In this document: positions 8,380-16,906 of the stretch, piece after piece | Layout: every line of letters starts with the position of its first letter | Position numbering within the stretch: position 1 is the stretch's first letter | NCBI GenBank assembly: GCA_024225635.1 | Contig: JAAEMK010000103.1 | Span: 1 to 64,000 of the forward strand | Origin: Desulfobacteraceae bacterium | Lineage (GTDB): Bacteria > Desulfobacterota > Desulfobacteria > Desulfobacterales > Desulfobacteraceae | Direction: 5' to 3' | DNA length: 64,000 nucleotides | Translations under genes and position numbers: made by a program | The notes under the pieces: model-generated | The model's input: only the letters and a program-made list of their open reading frames with translations | What the model was told of the DNA's origin: nothing | Databases searched by the model: none

Positions 8380-10521
8380 TTAATCGTCAAGCAGTTCCAC
8401 GAAGTGTTTGACCTCGATGTCCATCTTGTTTTTATCGATACCGCCTCGAAGCTGCATGATACAGCCCGGGCACTCCGTTGCAATCACTTCGGCGCCGGTT
8501 TTCTTGAAGTCCTCAAGCTTTTTCCTTAAAATCTCAGCGGAAATTTCCGGGAATTTGGCGGAGTAGGTTCCACCGAAACCACAGCAGCTCTTCTCTTCCG
8601 ATGCCGGGATGAACTCAGCGCCGGTGGCGCCAATCAGATCCTTGGTGGCATCTCCGGCTTTCATGCAGTGGGTCAGATGACAGGGGGAATGGAAGGTCAC
8701 CTTTTTGCCTTTGGAAGCCTTGCCGCTCACATCCAGTTTTACCACCTCTTTAAGGAATTTTCCCGAGGTGATCACCTTTTCGGAAAAGTCCTGGGACTTT
8801 CTGTAGACCGGACCCTCGGAAGGAGTGAACATCTTGGCGTAATTCTCTTGCAGGTGAGATGCACAGGATGCGCAAAGGGTGATGATATAGTCGTAATTGC
8901 CGGGATCGAAGGCAAAGATGTTCTGGCCGGCAACGCTTCTTGCGGAGGCATGCTCGTCCATCATTTTCAGGGGCAGCCCGCAGCAGGATTGATCCATGGG
9001 AAAATCAACCGCGATATTTTTGTTCTTTAGAAGATTGACAAAGGACTTCAGCTGCTCAGGGTAGACAAAATCCTGGACGCATCCGGCAAAAATAGCGACT
9101 TTCATCTTCGGATTTACCACATCGGGCTTAAGCTCTTTCCACATGTCCCGGAATGATTTATCAGCGATTTCAGGCAGGGATTTGAAATCGTGGTCTTTGG
9201 CGAATATCATGGGGAGATGTCGTAAGAACCCGGTGTTGTCCGTCACCGGTTTCTGTGCATACTTCGCGAATTTCAGCAGGGTATGGAAGAATTTCCTGTT
9301 TTTCAAAACCGTGGTGGCAAGCTTGCCTCCGGGGCCCCTTCCGTTTTCTCCCTGGATCTCCGCCGCAACGGACTTGATCACGTCGGGAAGATTCATCCCT
9401 CCCGCGCAGATATTTTTACATGCACCGCAGCCGATGCAGTTCCCGATCAGTTTTTCCGCCTCTTCCTTGCCATGGTAGAAATAGGTCAGAATCAGCCCGA
9501 TGGCGCCGATATAGACATGACCCATGGTGTGGCCGCCTACCATCCGGTAAACCGGGCACACATTGGCGCAGGCGCCGCACCTGATGCATCTTAGGACTTC
9601 ATTGAACACTTTGTCTTTTGCAAGCGCTTTTCTGCCGTTGTCCAGAAGTACGATGTGAATATCTTTCTTGTCCCCCTGGTTTTTGAAGCACTCGTTTTGG
9701 CCTGAGATCCAGGTCACATACGAAGTGATGGCCTGGCCCGTGGCATTTCTCGGAAGGGCCCTTAGAACCGTCAGGGCTTCGGGGAGCCCGGGAAGCAGTT
9801 TGTCCACGCCCGCCAGAACCACATGGGTCTTGGGAAGGGTGGTGGTCAGCCTTGCGTTTCCTTCGTTGGTGACGATTCCCACAGTGGCCGTATCCGCCAG
9901 AAGGAAGTTCGCACCGGTGATTCCCATGTCGGCATCCGAGAATTTGTCCCTCAGCTGGGATCTGGCCACCTTGACCAGGTTGTCGATGTTTTCCGGGTCC
10001 TGATTCGTACGGGTCACATCGGAGAACAGGTCCGATACCTGGTAACGGGAGAGGTGAATCGCCGGCATGACCATATGGGACGGTCCCTCTTTTCTCAGCT
10101 GGATGATCCACTCCCCCAGGTCCGTTTCGGTCACGTTCAGGTTTTCCGATTCAAGATAACGGTTCAGGTGGGTCTCTTCCGAAGTCATGGACTTGGATTT
10201 AACGATTTTTTCACAGCTGCTGCCCCTGGCTATGTCGGCGATGATTCTGTTGGCGTCTTCGGCCGTGTCCGCCAGATAAACCTTGACCCCTTTCTCTTCC
10301 GCCTTTTTCCTGAACTGGATATAAAGCTCATCCAGGTTGGCTGCGGCCGCATCTTTGGCACAGACGATCTCTTTTACCAGTGCATCTTTGTCAAGGCCGC
10401 TGTAAGCACGGCTCTGGCCGTCCCTGTACGCCACGGCAAAGTTGTCCATGGATTTGCGGAGAAATTCGTTGTCCAGGGCGCCCTTCACCTTTTTTTTGTA
10501 TTCTTTTTTGAGATTGCTCAT
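8380..10521 (-). CDS. lutB: L-lactate oxidation iron-sulfur protein, LutB-LutA-type fusion (LUD + 4Fe-4S + CCG domains)
   Basis: A 713-residue fusion that combines what Bacillus encodes as LutB and LutA. An N-terminal LUD domain covers about residues 60-320. Two ferredoxin motifs follow (CIRCGACANVCP, CIGCGACKNIC). Two cysteine-rich CCG domains complete the protein (SCCGLP, CASCASHL, SPCHLTH, SCCGFGG, ECPGC). This matches the fused subunit of the lactate dehydrogenase of sulfate reducers (DVU3033-type), which passes lactate electrons toward the quinone pool. ATG 10521 is chosen over 10653 because AGGAGG precedes it by 11 bases and the upstream extension would overlap lutC. It follows lutC by four bases, forming one operon. 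Confidence 0.9.
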   Translation of the reverse strand: MSNLKKEYKKKVKGALDNEFLRKSMDNFAVAYRDGQSRAYSGLDKDALVKEIVCAKDAAAANLDELYIQFRKKAEEKGVKVYLADTAEDANRIIADIARGSSCEKIVKSKSMTSEETHLNRYLESENLNVTETDLGEWIIQLRKEGPSHMVMPAIHLSRYQVSDLFSDVTRTNQDPENIDNLVKVARSQLRDKFSDADMGITGANFLLADTATVGIVTNEGNARLTTTLPKTHVVLAGVDKLLPGLPEALTVLRALPRNATGQAITSYVTWISGQNECFKNQGDKKDIHIVLLDNGRKALAKDKVFNEVLRCIRCGACANVCPVYRMVGGHTMGHVYIGAIGLILTYFYHGKEEAEKLIGNCIGCGACKNICAGGMNLPDVIKSVAAEIQGENGRGPGGKLATTVLKNRKFFHTLLKFAKYAQKPVTDNTGFLRHLPMIFAKDHDFKSLPEIADKSFRDMWKELKPDVVNPKMKVAIFAGCVQDFVYPEQLKSFVNLLKNKNIAVDFPMDQSCCGLPLKMMDEHASARSVAGQNIFAFDPGNYDYIITLCASCASHLQENYAKMFTPSEGPVYRKSQDFSEKVITSGKFLKEVVKLDVSGKASKGKKVTFHSPCHLTHCMKAGDATKDLIGATGAEFIPASEEKSCCGFGGTYSAKFPEISAEILRKKLEDFKKTGAEVIATECPGCIMQLRGGIDKNKMDIEVKHFVELLDD

Positions 10522-10525
10522 CTTA

Positions 10526-11098
10526 TTAATTACCCTCCTGTACAAGGATATGAAGTTCAAGGGGGCCGTGAACGCCCAATGCCAGGATTCTTTCGATGTC
10601 TGCGGTTCTGCTGGGGCCTGTGATGAATGCCATGTATCCGGCGGATTCTTCAAGGAGTTCGTTCATTTCAGCCGTAAGGTCGAAGGCGGTTGCCCGGATT
10701 TTTGATTCCGGCAGTATCGCCACATGGATATTGGAGATCATGGTGGCCAGTCTCAGGTCTTCGCTTTTGGAATCCACCACCAGGGTTCCGGTTTCAGCAA
10801 TGCCATAGTCCGCACCGGTGACGCCCACATCGATTCCGGAGGTATTATCCAGCAGGCCGGTCCGGATGGTTTTGATGCCCTTTTCGCTGCAGATTTCTTC
10901 AAGCTTTGCAAAATCGTCATCGCCTAGTCCCGGTGCGGTGATGGTTTTGTCCTTGATGGCGTCACAGTTGTCTGAGTTCACGATAAGATCTGCTGCATAC
11001 AGGAAGGCTTCCGGCAAGGTTTTGATGGTTGAAACCTTGGCTGAAACCGCTTCCGCCTTTTCCCTGAAAAGTTCGTATAGTTCTTTATTCCCGCTCAT
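10526..11098 (-). CDS. lutC: LUD-domain lactate utilisation protein LutC
   Basis: A 190-residue LUD-domain protein (PF02589), the small subunit that accompanies LutB in L-lactate oxidation. The family pattern TGADYGIAETGTLVV appears mid-protein, followed by LPESKI and, near the C-terminus, FITGPSRTADIE. It is first in the operon, four bases before lutB. The divergent regulator gene and the operator-like palindrome 73 bases upstream indicate lactate-responsive control. Confidence 0.88.
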   Translation of the reverse strand: MSGNKELYELFREKAEAVSAKVSTIKTLPEAFLYAADLIVNSDNCDAIKDKTITAPGLGDDDFAKLEEICSEKGIKTIRTGLLDNTSGIDVGVTGADYGIAETGTLVVDSKSEDLRLATMISNIHVAILPESKIRATAFDLTAEMNELLEESAGYMAFITGPSRTADIERILALGVHGPLELHILVQEGN

Positions 11099-11170
11099 AA
11101 CACTCCTTAAACAAAAAAAATCTGCGGTTGAATGCGCCTTTCTTAAGAGGGCATCGTCCTTAAATGCTCA

Positions 11171-11184
11171 ATGGTAATACCAAT
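11171..11184. promoter_or_regulatory. Operator-like palindrome (TGGTAATACCA), candidate LldR/FadR-family site
   Basis: ATGGTAATACCAAT contains the perfect palindrome TGGTA-A-TACCA. It fits the TGGTnnnACCA operator pattern of PdhR/LldR-type FadR-family regulators. It lies 73 bases upstream of lutC. Confidence 0.6.
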
Positions 11185-11308
11185 ATTCTTTTGCCATCCC
11201 CGGCAGAAACTGTCAATGAAAATATTCGAAATGGTGTAATTCGGTTAATCTATATGAAATATAACCCTTTTGTCTCCCTTTGGGAGTTGGGTTGGGGGTA
11301 TGTTGAAA

Positions 11309-11320
11309 AGGTAGTACCAA
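11309..11320. promoter_or_regulatory. Second operator-like palindrome (GGTAGTACC)
   Basis: AGGTAGTACCAA contains the 9-base palindrome GGTA-G-TACC, the same core as the site at 11171. It lies about 135 bases before the regulator gene. Two sites in one divergent intergenic region would allow looping or control of both promoters. Confidence 0.55.
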
Positions 11321-11455
11321 TGCGATTCTTGGTTTACTAATTGGTCTGGTGGTGCTATCTATGGATAAAAAAATGTGCATCGATGACCGTATTTTTTGAC
11401 AGGATTGATTCTTAAAATACGGTTTTTTATTTATATACAGGACGTGTTGATACGA

Positions 11456-12169
11456 ATGAAACTGAAACCGATAAAACCAAAGCGCATATCAGATCAGGTC
11501 TTTGATCAGGTAAGGGAGTTTATTCTCAGGGGAACCCTGAAACCTGGGGATAAAGTCATGACGGAACGGGAGCTGGCGGCGGCCATGAACGTCAGTCGGA
11601 CCGCTGTCCGGGATGCCATTAAAAAACTTGTGGCCCAGGGGCTTCTGGAGCAGAAGCAGGGGAAGGGAACCTTTGTGTGTGAGCCGGTTCGTGGCGGCAG
11701 CATACTGGAGCAGCTGATGGATACCGAGAAGGCAACCCTGCCGGATCTGCTTGAGGTCAGGATGGGGCTTGAGTGTAACGCGGCGGCCATTGCGGCTCAG
11801 AAGGCAACCGAGAGAGATCACCGGCTGATTGAGGAGAGCGTTGCGGCCATGAAAAACTGTTTACATGGGGGATGCGGCGGTTCGGAAGCCGATGTTTCCT
11901 TTCATATGGCCCTCTCTTTTGCCACGGGAAATCCCCTGCAGGTTTACCTGATGAAGCAGATCCACAACATCCTCTCCACGGGGATCTGCGCCGTGCTGAA
12001 GAAGCTCCATGAAAACCCGGATAATATCCGGAAGATCATTCGGCAGCATGAGGAGATCCTGGCTTCCATCAAAGCTGGAAATGCTGAAAAGGCCTATGGG
12101 GATATGAGGGAACATATCGGCTTTATCATCGAGTTTTCCGCAAAGTCGCCGGTTGAGTGCCTTGGATGA
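11456..12169 (+). CDS. GntR-family (FadR subfamily) transcriptional regulator, LldR-like
   Basis: A 237-residue DNA-binding regulator. The winged helix-turn-helix covers about residues 10-75 (SDQVFDQVREFI, ELAAAMNVSRTAVRDAIKKL, GKGTFV). The C-terminal helical FCD effector domain spans about residues 95-230 (LLEVRMGLE; FHMALSFATGNP; RQHEEIL). It is transcribed away from lutCB, so by position it is the lactate-responsive regulator of that operon. The start is ATG 11456; an in-frame GTG at 11444 is an alternative, and neither has an ideal ribosome site. It could instead respond to another carboxylate, but the genome context favours lactate. Confidence 0.85.
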   Translation: MKLKPIKPKRISDQVFDQVREFILRGTLKPGDKVMTERELAAAMNVSRTAVRDAIKKLVAQGLLEQKQGKGTFVCEPVRGGSILEQLMDTEKATLPDLLEVRMGLECNAAAIAAQKATERDHRLIEESVAAMKNCLHGGCGGSEADVSFHMALSFATGNPLQVYLMKQIHNILSTGICAVLKKLHENPDNIRKIIRQHEEILASIKAGNAEKAYGDMREHIGFIIEFSAKSPVECLG

Positions 12170-12230
12170 TGAATTATGATGGCATGGACCCGGGCAAACC
12201 CCAATGCGTTCAGGGGATTCCCCATGTGGA

Positions 12231-12262
12231 AATAAGCCCCTCCCGGCGGGGAGGGGCCGAAA
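12231..12262 (-). terminator. GC-rich hairpin terminator after cbiK
   Basis: GCCCCTCCC and GGGAGGGGC form a 9-bp stem. On the minus strand the hairpin is followed by TTATTT. It sits between the convergent regulator gene and cbiK and closes the long minus-strand unit. Confidence 0.6.
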
Positions 12263-12278
12263 AAACAGCAGGGACATC

Positions 12279-13049
12279 CTATCTTGGGATGATGTCCAGG
12301 GCATCCTTGGCATGGTTTGCGAACAGCGCGGTGACGGCGGCGATTTCGCCGACGCCGTGGTCCACCACACTTACCTCGATACCTTCCCTTTGCAGGCTCT
12401 TTTCCCAGGAGTCCTCCTCCCGGGTGAGATCCTCCTTGAAGTGAACCCCCGCCACCAGCATGAAGGGAATCAGGCGCACCCTGGTGAACCCGAACTTTTT
12501 GATCTTGGCGATGGTTTCCTCCATTTCGGGCATTCCTTCCACGACCCCGGCAAAGACGCGGTCTCCGTGGATATGGCGCAGCACCGCCTCCAGGGCAGGG
12601 TAGCAGGCCCAGGCCGGGTGGTCTGTGCCGTGGCCCACGATAATGGTGGCTTCGTCCTCTGAATCGGATATCAGGGGGGCAATGGCATCGGCCACAGCAT
12701 TGTAGTCGTCAAAGGAGGTGAGCAGCGGGAGTCCCATGGAGGTACGGATTTGTGCGGTTGCGGCGATCTCCTTGAGCCGGTCGAACTCATGGCCGCAGAT
12801 GAGGTGCAGGGACTGGACCACGGCCCAGTCATGGCCCTGTTCTTTCAGCTCTGCCAGCACTTGGGCGGGATCCTTGATCTCGATGTTTTTGTTCTTTTTC
12901 AGGCTGCGCTTCACCATGCGTGAGGAATAGGCCCAGAAGAGCGGGGTGTCCGGGAGGAGCTCCTTGAAGATCCTGTCCATTCTGTTGTAGGTCTCAAAGG
13001 CCTTGGCCGTGGTTCCGAAAGCGGTTAATACAACGGGTGTGGTGGTCAT
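12279..13049 (-). CDS. cbiK: Sirohydrochlorin cobaltochelatase CbiK
   Basis: A 256-residue class II chelatase that inserts cobalt into sirohydrochlorin early in anaerobic cobalamin synthesis. The N-terminus VVLTAFGTT and VQSLHLICGHEF match CbiK. Likely metal-binding histidines are in VGHGTDHPAW and FMLVAGVHFKEDL. No signal peptide is present, so this is the cytoplasmic form; sulfate reducers can also carry an exported CbiK. It is last in the minus-strand unit, four bases after the BtuF-CbiZ gene, and therefore probably responds to the cobalamin riboswitch far upstream. Confidence 0.9.
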   Translation of the reverse strand: MTTTPVVLTAFGTTAKAFETYNRMDRIFKELLPDTPLFWAYSSRMVKRSLKKNKNIEIKDPAQVLAELKEQGHDWAVVQSLHLICGHEFDRLKEIAATAQIRTSMGLPLLTSFDDYNAVADAIAPLISDSEDEATIIVGHGTDHPAWACYPALEAVLRHIHGDRVFAGVVEGMPEMEETIAKIKKFGFTRVRLIPFMLVAGVHFKEDLTREEDSWEKSLQREGIEVSVVDHGVGEIAAVTALFANHAKDALDIIPR

Positions 13050-13052
13050 TCT

Positions 13053-15077
13053 TTACTCCTTGTGATTCTGTTTCTTAAGGCCTGTCATGAGCCAGTTAAA
13101 GGTGATTCTAAGGGGAGCCGGAAGGTTGCCGGTGGTGGTAAACGCCTGGGCTGCGGGAACGGGTTCTCCGGCAATGGCCTCCGCTGCGGTCCGGCCCAGG
13201 TTCGAAAACAGGGAGAGGTCGTGGATCAGGCCTTTGTTGCGGGCGTCGGACACGGCAAGGGCCGTTTCCACAAGTCCCGCATACTTTGGCTCCATGAGAA
13301 GTGCTTCCAGGCCGATCGCCATCCGGTCCAGGGTGCCGGGGGCGCACTGGCACCCTGAGTCCTTGACAAGGCTGCTGGCCGTGATGCCCCGCTCCTTGAG
13401 CCGCTGGAAGATGTTCCGGTCGCTTTTCAGGCCGTTCTGTAAAAATACGGCCTTTGTGACCCCGTCATACACCGCCTTGGCGATGAGTTCTCCCATCTTT
13501 GAGTGGCCGCCGGTGTTGTCTATGGGGCTGCCTTCTCCCTGGACCATGATGATGTTGTCGGTTCCCGTGCCCGTTGCCTGGTAATCAAGGCTCTGGTAGC
13601 TGCTTCGGATATCCAGGTCGGACATGGCCGCGGTTTTTGCCTCGGTGGCGGTGATCATGGCCCGTGCCATTGCCCGCTGGGAGAGCCGCATGTTGGTCAT
13701 CACCATGATGTTGATGGTGCCTGGCTCGTAATAGCCGCCCACGGCCCTGGACATGCGCTGGGCATTGGAGCAGATCCCGGCCGTGACAACGGCGATGGCC
13801 CGCATCTTTTTATAGCTCTTTTCCGTGACCGTGACATGGTCCATGTTGGCGCCGGTCATCAGCAGGGAGGTGGATGCGGGATCCCGTTCCACCGCGGAGA
13901 GTATCCGCTGCTTTGTCCCTGCCATGCCTCCTGCGTGGGGCATGGTCCAGGAGGGGGGCGGCAGGTAGTGGTTGGCAATGGTTGCGATGTTATGCTTCAG
14001 TCCCTCCAGGGTGGAGAGAATGGTCTGGGGCGATTTGAAGTCGATCACCAGGGTCTTGTGGGTGAAGTCGGCGATGGATACCTTGACCCGCTGGCTTTTT
14101 TTGATGATGCCAAGGTCGATGGGCACGGGCTCGCCGGCAAGCTTGGCGTCTTTATTGACCAGGTTCCCGGGGGTGAAAAAGTGATCGCTGTAGATGAACG
14201 AGGCGAGCCACTGGACAAAATAGCCGGTGTGGCAGGCCGCCCGGCAGGTGAGTTCGCAGGGAAAGTAGTAGATCTTGTGGTTCTTGACTCCATCCGCGTC
14301 TTTCCAGCCGGGGCGCGTGAAAAAGGTCTCGGCCGCCTTTTTGTCCCCCCCGCATCCGAAGATCACCTGGGGATTGAACGCCTTCCATTGCTTAAGGGTG
14401 ACCTCGGCCACCATGCCATCGGCCTCGGGGGCCATGGGAATACCGCCGGCAAGGCGCACCAGGTCGTTGAGAAAGGCGCCCCTGGCGGGGGTCATGACCG
14501 ATTCCCGGCCCATGAGGCGGAACACCCGTTTACGCTGGTCCATGGGGATTTTCGCCACCTTTTGCCGGACCGTTTCGATCTGGTCCCGGATGGTTGCAAT
14601 GGATGCCTCGGCTTCCTTTTCCCGGTCAAAGATCGCCCCGATCATCCGGATGTTGTCAAGGCTCTGCTCAAAGGAGAGGGTGTCGATATAGAGGGTCTTG
14701 ATGCCGTGGGCCTCAAGTTCCCGGGCCGTGTCCTCCTGGAAGCCAGTGACAAACACAAGGTCGGGATCTAACTTCAGGATCATTCCAAGGTCCGGGGACA
14801 GGAAGCCGCCCACCACGGTTTTTCCGTTTTTCTCCACGGGCAGGGTGGAATGAAAGGTGACCCCGGTAAGGGCATCGGCCGCCTTCAGGGTGCAGATGAT
14901 TTCCGTTGCGGATGGAACAATGGAGACCACCCGTGTGGGCGGGGCATCAAAATGGATGGTGCGGCCCCGGGTGTCCTTGATCTTTGCCGTTGCCGCTGCC
15001 GCTGTTGCCGTCCCGGCCATTGGGGCAAGGAACAGCAGCAGAAAAATGGTTAACATGGTGATAGATTGTTTTTTCAT
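13053..15077 (-). CDS. Exported BtuF-CbiZ fusion: corrinoid-binding domain plus adenosylcobinamide amidohydrolase
   Basis: A 674-residue protein with a signal peptide (about residues 1-27, ending ATAAAATA). Residues ~30-330 form a BtuF/FecB-like periplasmic binding domain (RVVSIVPSATEIICTL; DPDLVFVTGFQ). Residues ~380-600 form a CbiZ domain (PF01955), recognised by TGANMDHVTV, VVTAGICSNAQRM, GTINIMVMTN, TATEAKTAAMSDLDI and ATGTGTDNIIMVQG. CbiZ removes the lower-ligand side chain of cobinamide-type corrinoids and is cytoplasmic where studied. Here it is predicted to be periplasmic and tethered to a corrinoid-binding module. No BtuCD genes are adjacent. It precedes cbiK by four bases and follows repeat copy B. 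Confidence 0.85.
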   Translation of the reverse strand: MKKQSITMLTIFLLLFLAPMAGTATAAAATAKIKDTRGRTIHFDAPPTRVVSIVPSATEIICTLKAADALTGVTFHSTLPVEKNGKTVVGGFLSPDLGMILKLDPDLVFVTGFQEDTARELEAHGIKTLYIDTLSFEQSLDNIRMIGAIFDREKEAEASIATIRDQIETVRQKVAKIPMDQRKRVFRLMGRESVMTPARGAFLNDLVRLAGGIPMAPEADGMVAEVTLKQWKAFNPQVIFGCGGDKKAAETFFTRPGWKDADGVKNHKIYYFPCELTCRAACHTGYFVQWLASFIYSDHFFTPGNLVNKDAKLAGEPVPIDLGIIKKSQRVKVSIADFTHKTLVIDFKSPQTILSTLEGLKHNIATIANHYLPPPSWTMPHAGGMAGTKQRILSAVERDPASTSLLMTGANMDHVTVTEKSYKKMRAIAVVTAGICSNAQRMSRAVGGYYEPGTINIMVMTNMRLSQRAMARAMITATEAKTAAMSDLDIRSSYQSLDYQATGTGTDNIIMVQGEGSPIDNTGGHSKMGELIAKAVYDGVTKAVFLQNGLKSDRNIFQRLKERGITASSLVKDSGCQCAPGTLDRMAIGLEALLMEPKYAGLVETALAVSDARNKGLIHDLSLFSNLGRTAAEAIAGEPVPAAQAFTTTGNLPAPLRITFNWLMTGLKKQNHKE

Positions 15078-15103
15078 GGTAAATCCAATTTTTGGTAATG
15101 GGT

Positions 15104-15192
15104 TGATATTATCGCTCCTCGTATATGAATGGAGCCTGTTCTTTACTTTAACAGGCGAAGCAGATATCGATTACGAGTGTAAATCTTTATAG
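15104..15192 (+). repeat. Dispersed intergenic repeat, copy B (longest)
   Basis: This ~89-base element shares its 3' half (GGCGAAGCAG.TAT.GATT.CGAGTG.AA) with copy A and its 5' half (TATTAT.GC.CCTC, ATGGAGCC) with the complements of copies C and D. It fills most of the gap between the DUF2149 gene and the BtuF-CbiZ gene. Confidence 0.65.
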
Positions 15193-15200
15193 GCAGCGGT

Positions 15201-15557
15201 TCAATCCGGGACGTAGACCATGCTGCCGTTTTCCAGCCGATAGGCGGTGCCCAGGCGTTCGCCCCTGCCCTGGGCCTCGGTCTGGGTGACCCTCTTTATG
15301 GTCACGTTTTTTCCCTTTTTGGTGATGATCTCCATCTCTCCCCGGGTGTTCTTTTTCATGATGGTGATCTCCGCGTCCTTATCCAGCAACTCCTCCATGT
15401 GGAGGGTTGAAAACAGGGCAAGGATAAGACCTACAATAAAGACAAGGCCGATGTCAAAAAGATTTGCAAGTCCGCTCAAGGGATCTTCCGGCCCTGCCGC
15501 CCGGCCGGTGGTATGGGCGCTGGTTTGAAAGGCCCTGCGCTGTTGGAGAAATCTCAT
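15201..15557 (-). CDS. DUF2149 protein, ExbD-like single-span partner of the ExbB channel
   Basis: A 118-residue protein assigned by pattern to DUF2149. It has a cytoplasmic N-terminal ~30 residues, one membrane helix (LFDIGLVFIVGLILALFS, about residues 35-52, with an acidic residue at its start as in ExbD), and a small extracytoplasmic domain ending GSMVYVPD. The ATG at 15557 overlaps the stop of the ExbB-like gene (TGATG), so the two are tightly coupled. Topology and pairing suggest it is the ExbD/TolR-type stator partner, possibly transmitting proton-motive force to the membrane-anchored CobN-like protein of the same operon. Function is inferred, not established. Confidence 0.75.
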   Translation of the reverse strand: MRFLQQRRAFQTSAHTTGRAAGPEDPLSGLANLFDIGLVFIVGLILALFSTLHMEELLDKDAEITIMKKNTRGEMEIITKKGKNVTIKRVTQTEAQGRGERLGTAYRLENGSMVYVPD

Positions 15558-16159
15558 CACGCACCACCCGTGTTGGCAAGGATTTCCGTGGCAACCTCCA
15601 TGTCCTTGACATCCTGTTCCATCCATCTTTTCTTGACTGTGAACAGCACATAGGCGGCGGTGCCGGCCGCAAGGCCCACCACGGTGGTGGTAAAGGCCAT
15701 GACAAGGTCGGTGGACAGGGCGGCAAGATCCCCCTGGCCCAGGGCGGCAAGGCCGGTGCCCATGGGAATGAGGGTCCCCAGAAGACCAAGGCTCGGGGCG
15801 ACCCTGGCCAGGATGGCAAGCTTGTCCAGTGATTTCCAGGTGGCAAGGCTCGTCTCCTGGAGCAGGTTCTCCACGGTCACAAGGGAGGGCTCGGGCGCTG
15901 TAACCAGGGTGTCCAGGCGGGTAAGGTAGGCTGCGACCCGTTTGGAGAAAACCTGGCTGCGGTTATTGCCCCGGATCGCCTTTGTCAGGTTTTCAGGGGC
16001 CACCTTTGTAAGCCGCCGTCGTTCGATACATTCCGCCAGGAACGATCCTGAACTGATGAAGAGCCAGATGGTGATCACCACCAGGAGAAAGAGCACCGGG
16101 TAGAGCAGGGAGGAGGCGATCAGGTAGATAAAGGTCTTTAACAGGGCGCCAACGTTCAT
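15557..16159 (-). CDS. MotA/TolQ/ExbB-family proton channel protein
   Basis: A 200-residue inner-membrane protein of the MotA/TolQ/ExbB family (PF01618). Three membrane spans are visible: about residues 8-36, then ARVAPSLGLLGTLIPMGTGL near 120-140, and TTTVVGLAAGTAAYVLFTV near 155-175. The family motif region LGLLGTLIPMG is well conserved. The ATG at 16159 is chosen because GGAG lies upstream and it starts three bases after the preceding stop. It overlaps the DUF2149 gene by one base. It would harvest proton-motive force either for TonB-dependent uptake or for the CobN-like protein. Confidence 0.88.
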   Translation of the reverse strand: MNVGALLKTFIYLIASSLLYPVLFLLVVITIWLFISSGSFLAECIERRRLTKVAPENLTKAIRGNNRSQVFSKRVAAYLTRLDTLVTAPEPSLVTVENLLQETSLATWKSLDKLAILARVAPSLGLLGTLIPMGTGLAALGQGDLAALSTDLVMAFTTTVVGLAAGTAAYVLFTVKKRWMEQDVKDMEVATEILANTGGA

Positions 16160-16160
16160 T

Positions 16161-16904
16161 CTAAATATCTCCTTTTGAGTTGTAGAGGGCATAGCCCGTG
16201 GCCATGAGGCCGGCCATGGGGCCCCACATGGCAATTAAATCCAGGGTGTCGGGGCAGACCTTTGGGGGGGCGCAGGCAAGCCGGTAGATGTTTTCCATGC
16301 CCCGGGCCCCCGGTATCACCGTGATGCTGACCAGGAAGTAGGCGGCGGTGCCGGCCATGAACCAGGCGAGGAAGGTGTCCGGGTCCGGGATGAATCGCTG
16401 CCGGGCAAGGTGGAGCACCCCCATGGTGAGGTACTGCACGGCCATGAATCCCAGGAAAAACAGGGCGGACCCAGGGCCGAGCCTGCCTGGAAACAGGGCC
16501 GCCAGGGTTGCCATGGTAAAGACGATCACAAAGCTGCACAAGGGGCAGGGCAGCACCATGAGCATCCACCCCCGGGTGGCCCCAACGTTCTTTCCCCGGC
16601 GGATCAGCAGGACAAGGCCCCACAGGAGCATCACCCCTGCCATGGAAAAATGGATGGCCATGCCCGACTCGAGGATGGACCGGGCCGGGTCATACCAGGC
16701 GGTCATGTCCATATTTGAGATAAACAGAAAGGCCAGGCTGAACAGGATGAGGTAGATCAGGCAGCAGGCCGCAAGAAAGCCTGTTTTCCTTGCCCGGCCC
16801 AGGCCGTTTCCGGCGGAAAGATAGTAGTGCATGCCGGCCCCGCTCTTCATGGCAAAGGCGGCAATGGTGAAACCGATTCCCAGGACAAGGCTTTTCCACT
16901 CCAT
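16161..16904 (-). CDS. DUF2162 multi-pass membrane protein
   Basis: A 247-residue protein with six to seven hydrophobic helices, matching the predicted transporter family DUF2162 that accompanies cobN-like genes in methanogens and haem loci. Recognisable features are an early FAMKSGAGMHYYLSAG segment and a cysteine-containing helix (VLPCPLCSFVIVF). ATG 16904 has an AGGAG seven bases before it, whereas the ATG at 16910 is too close. It starts just after the CobN-like stop. It could be the channel or structural partner of the chelatase; no transport activity is known to me for the family. Confidence 0.72.
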   Translation of the reverse strand: MEWKSLVLGIGFTIAAFAMKSGAGMHYYLSAGNGLGRARKTGFLAACCLIYLILFSLAFLFISNMDMTAWYDPARSILESGMAIHFSMAGVMLLWGLVLLIRRGKNVGATRGWMLMVLPCPLCSFVIVFTMATLAALFPGRLGPGSALFFLGFMAVQYLTMGVLHLARQRFIPDPDTFLAWFMAGTAAYFLVSITVIPGARGMENIYRLACAPPKVCPDTLDLIAMWGPMAGLMATGYALYNSKGDI

Positions 16905-16906
16905 TG

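Noticed and set aside
13503-14771. 422-codon plus-strand frame opposite the BtuF-CbiZ gene
   Set aside because: No recognisable motifs and biased Gly/His composition typical of antisense frames in high-GC DNA.
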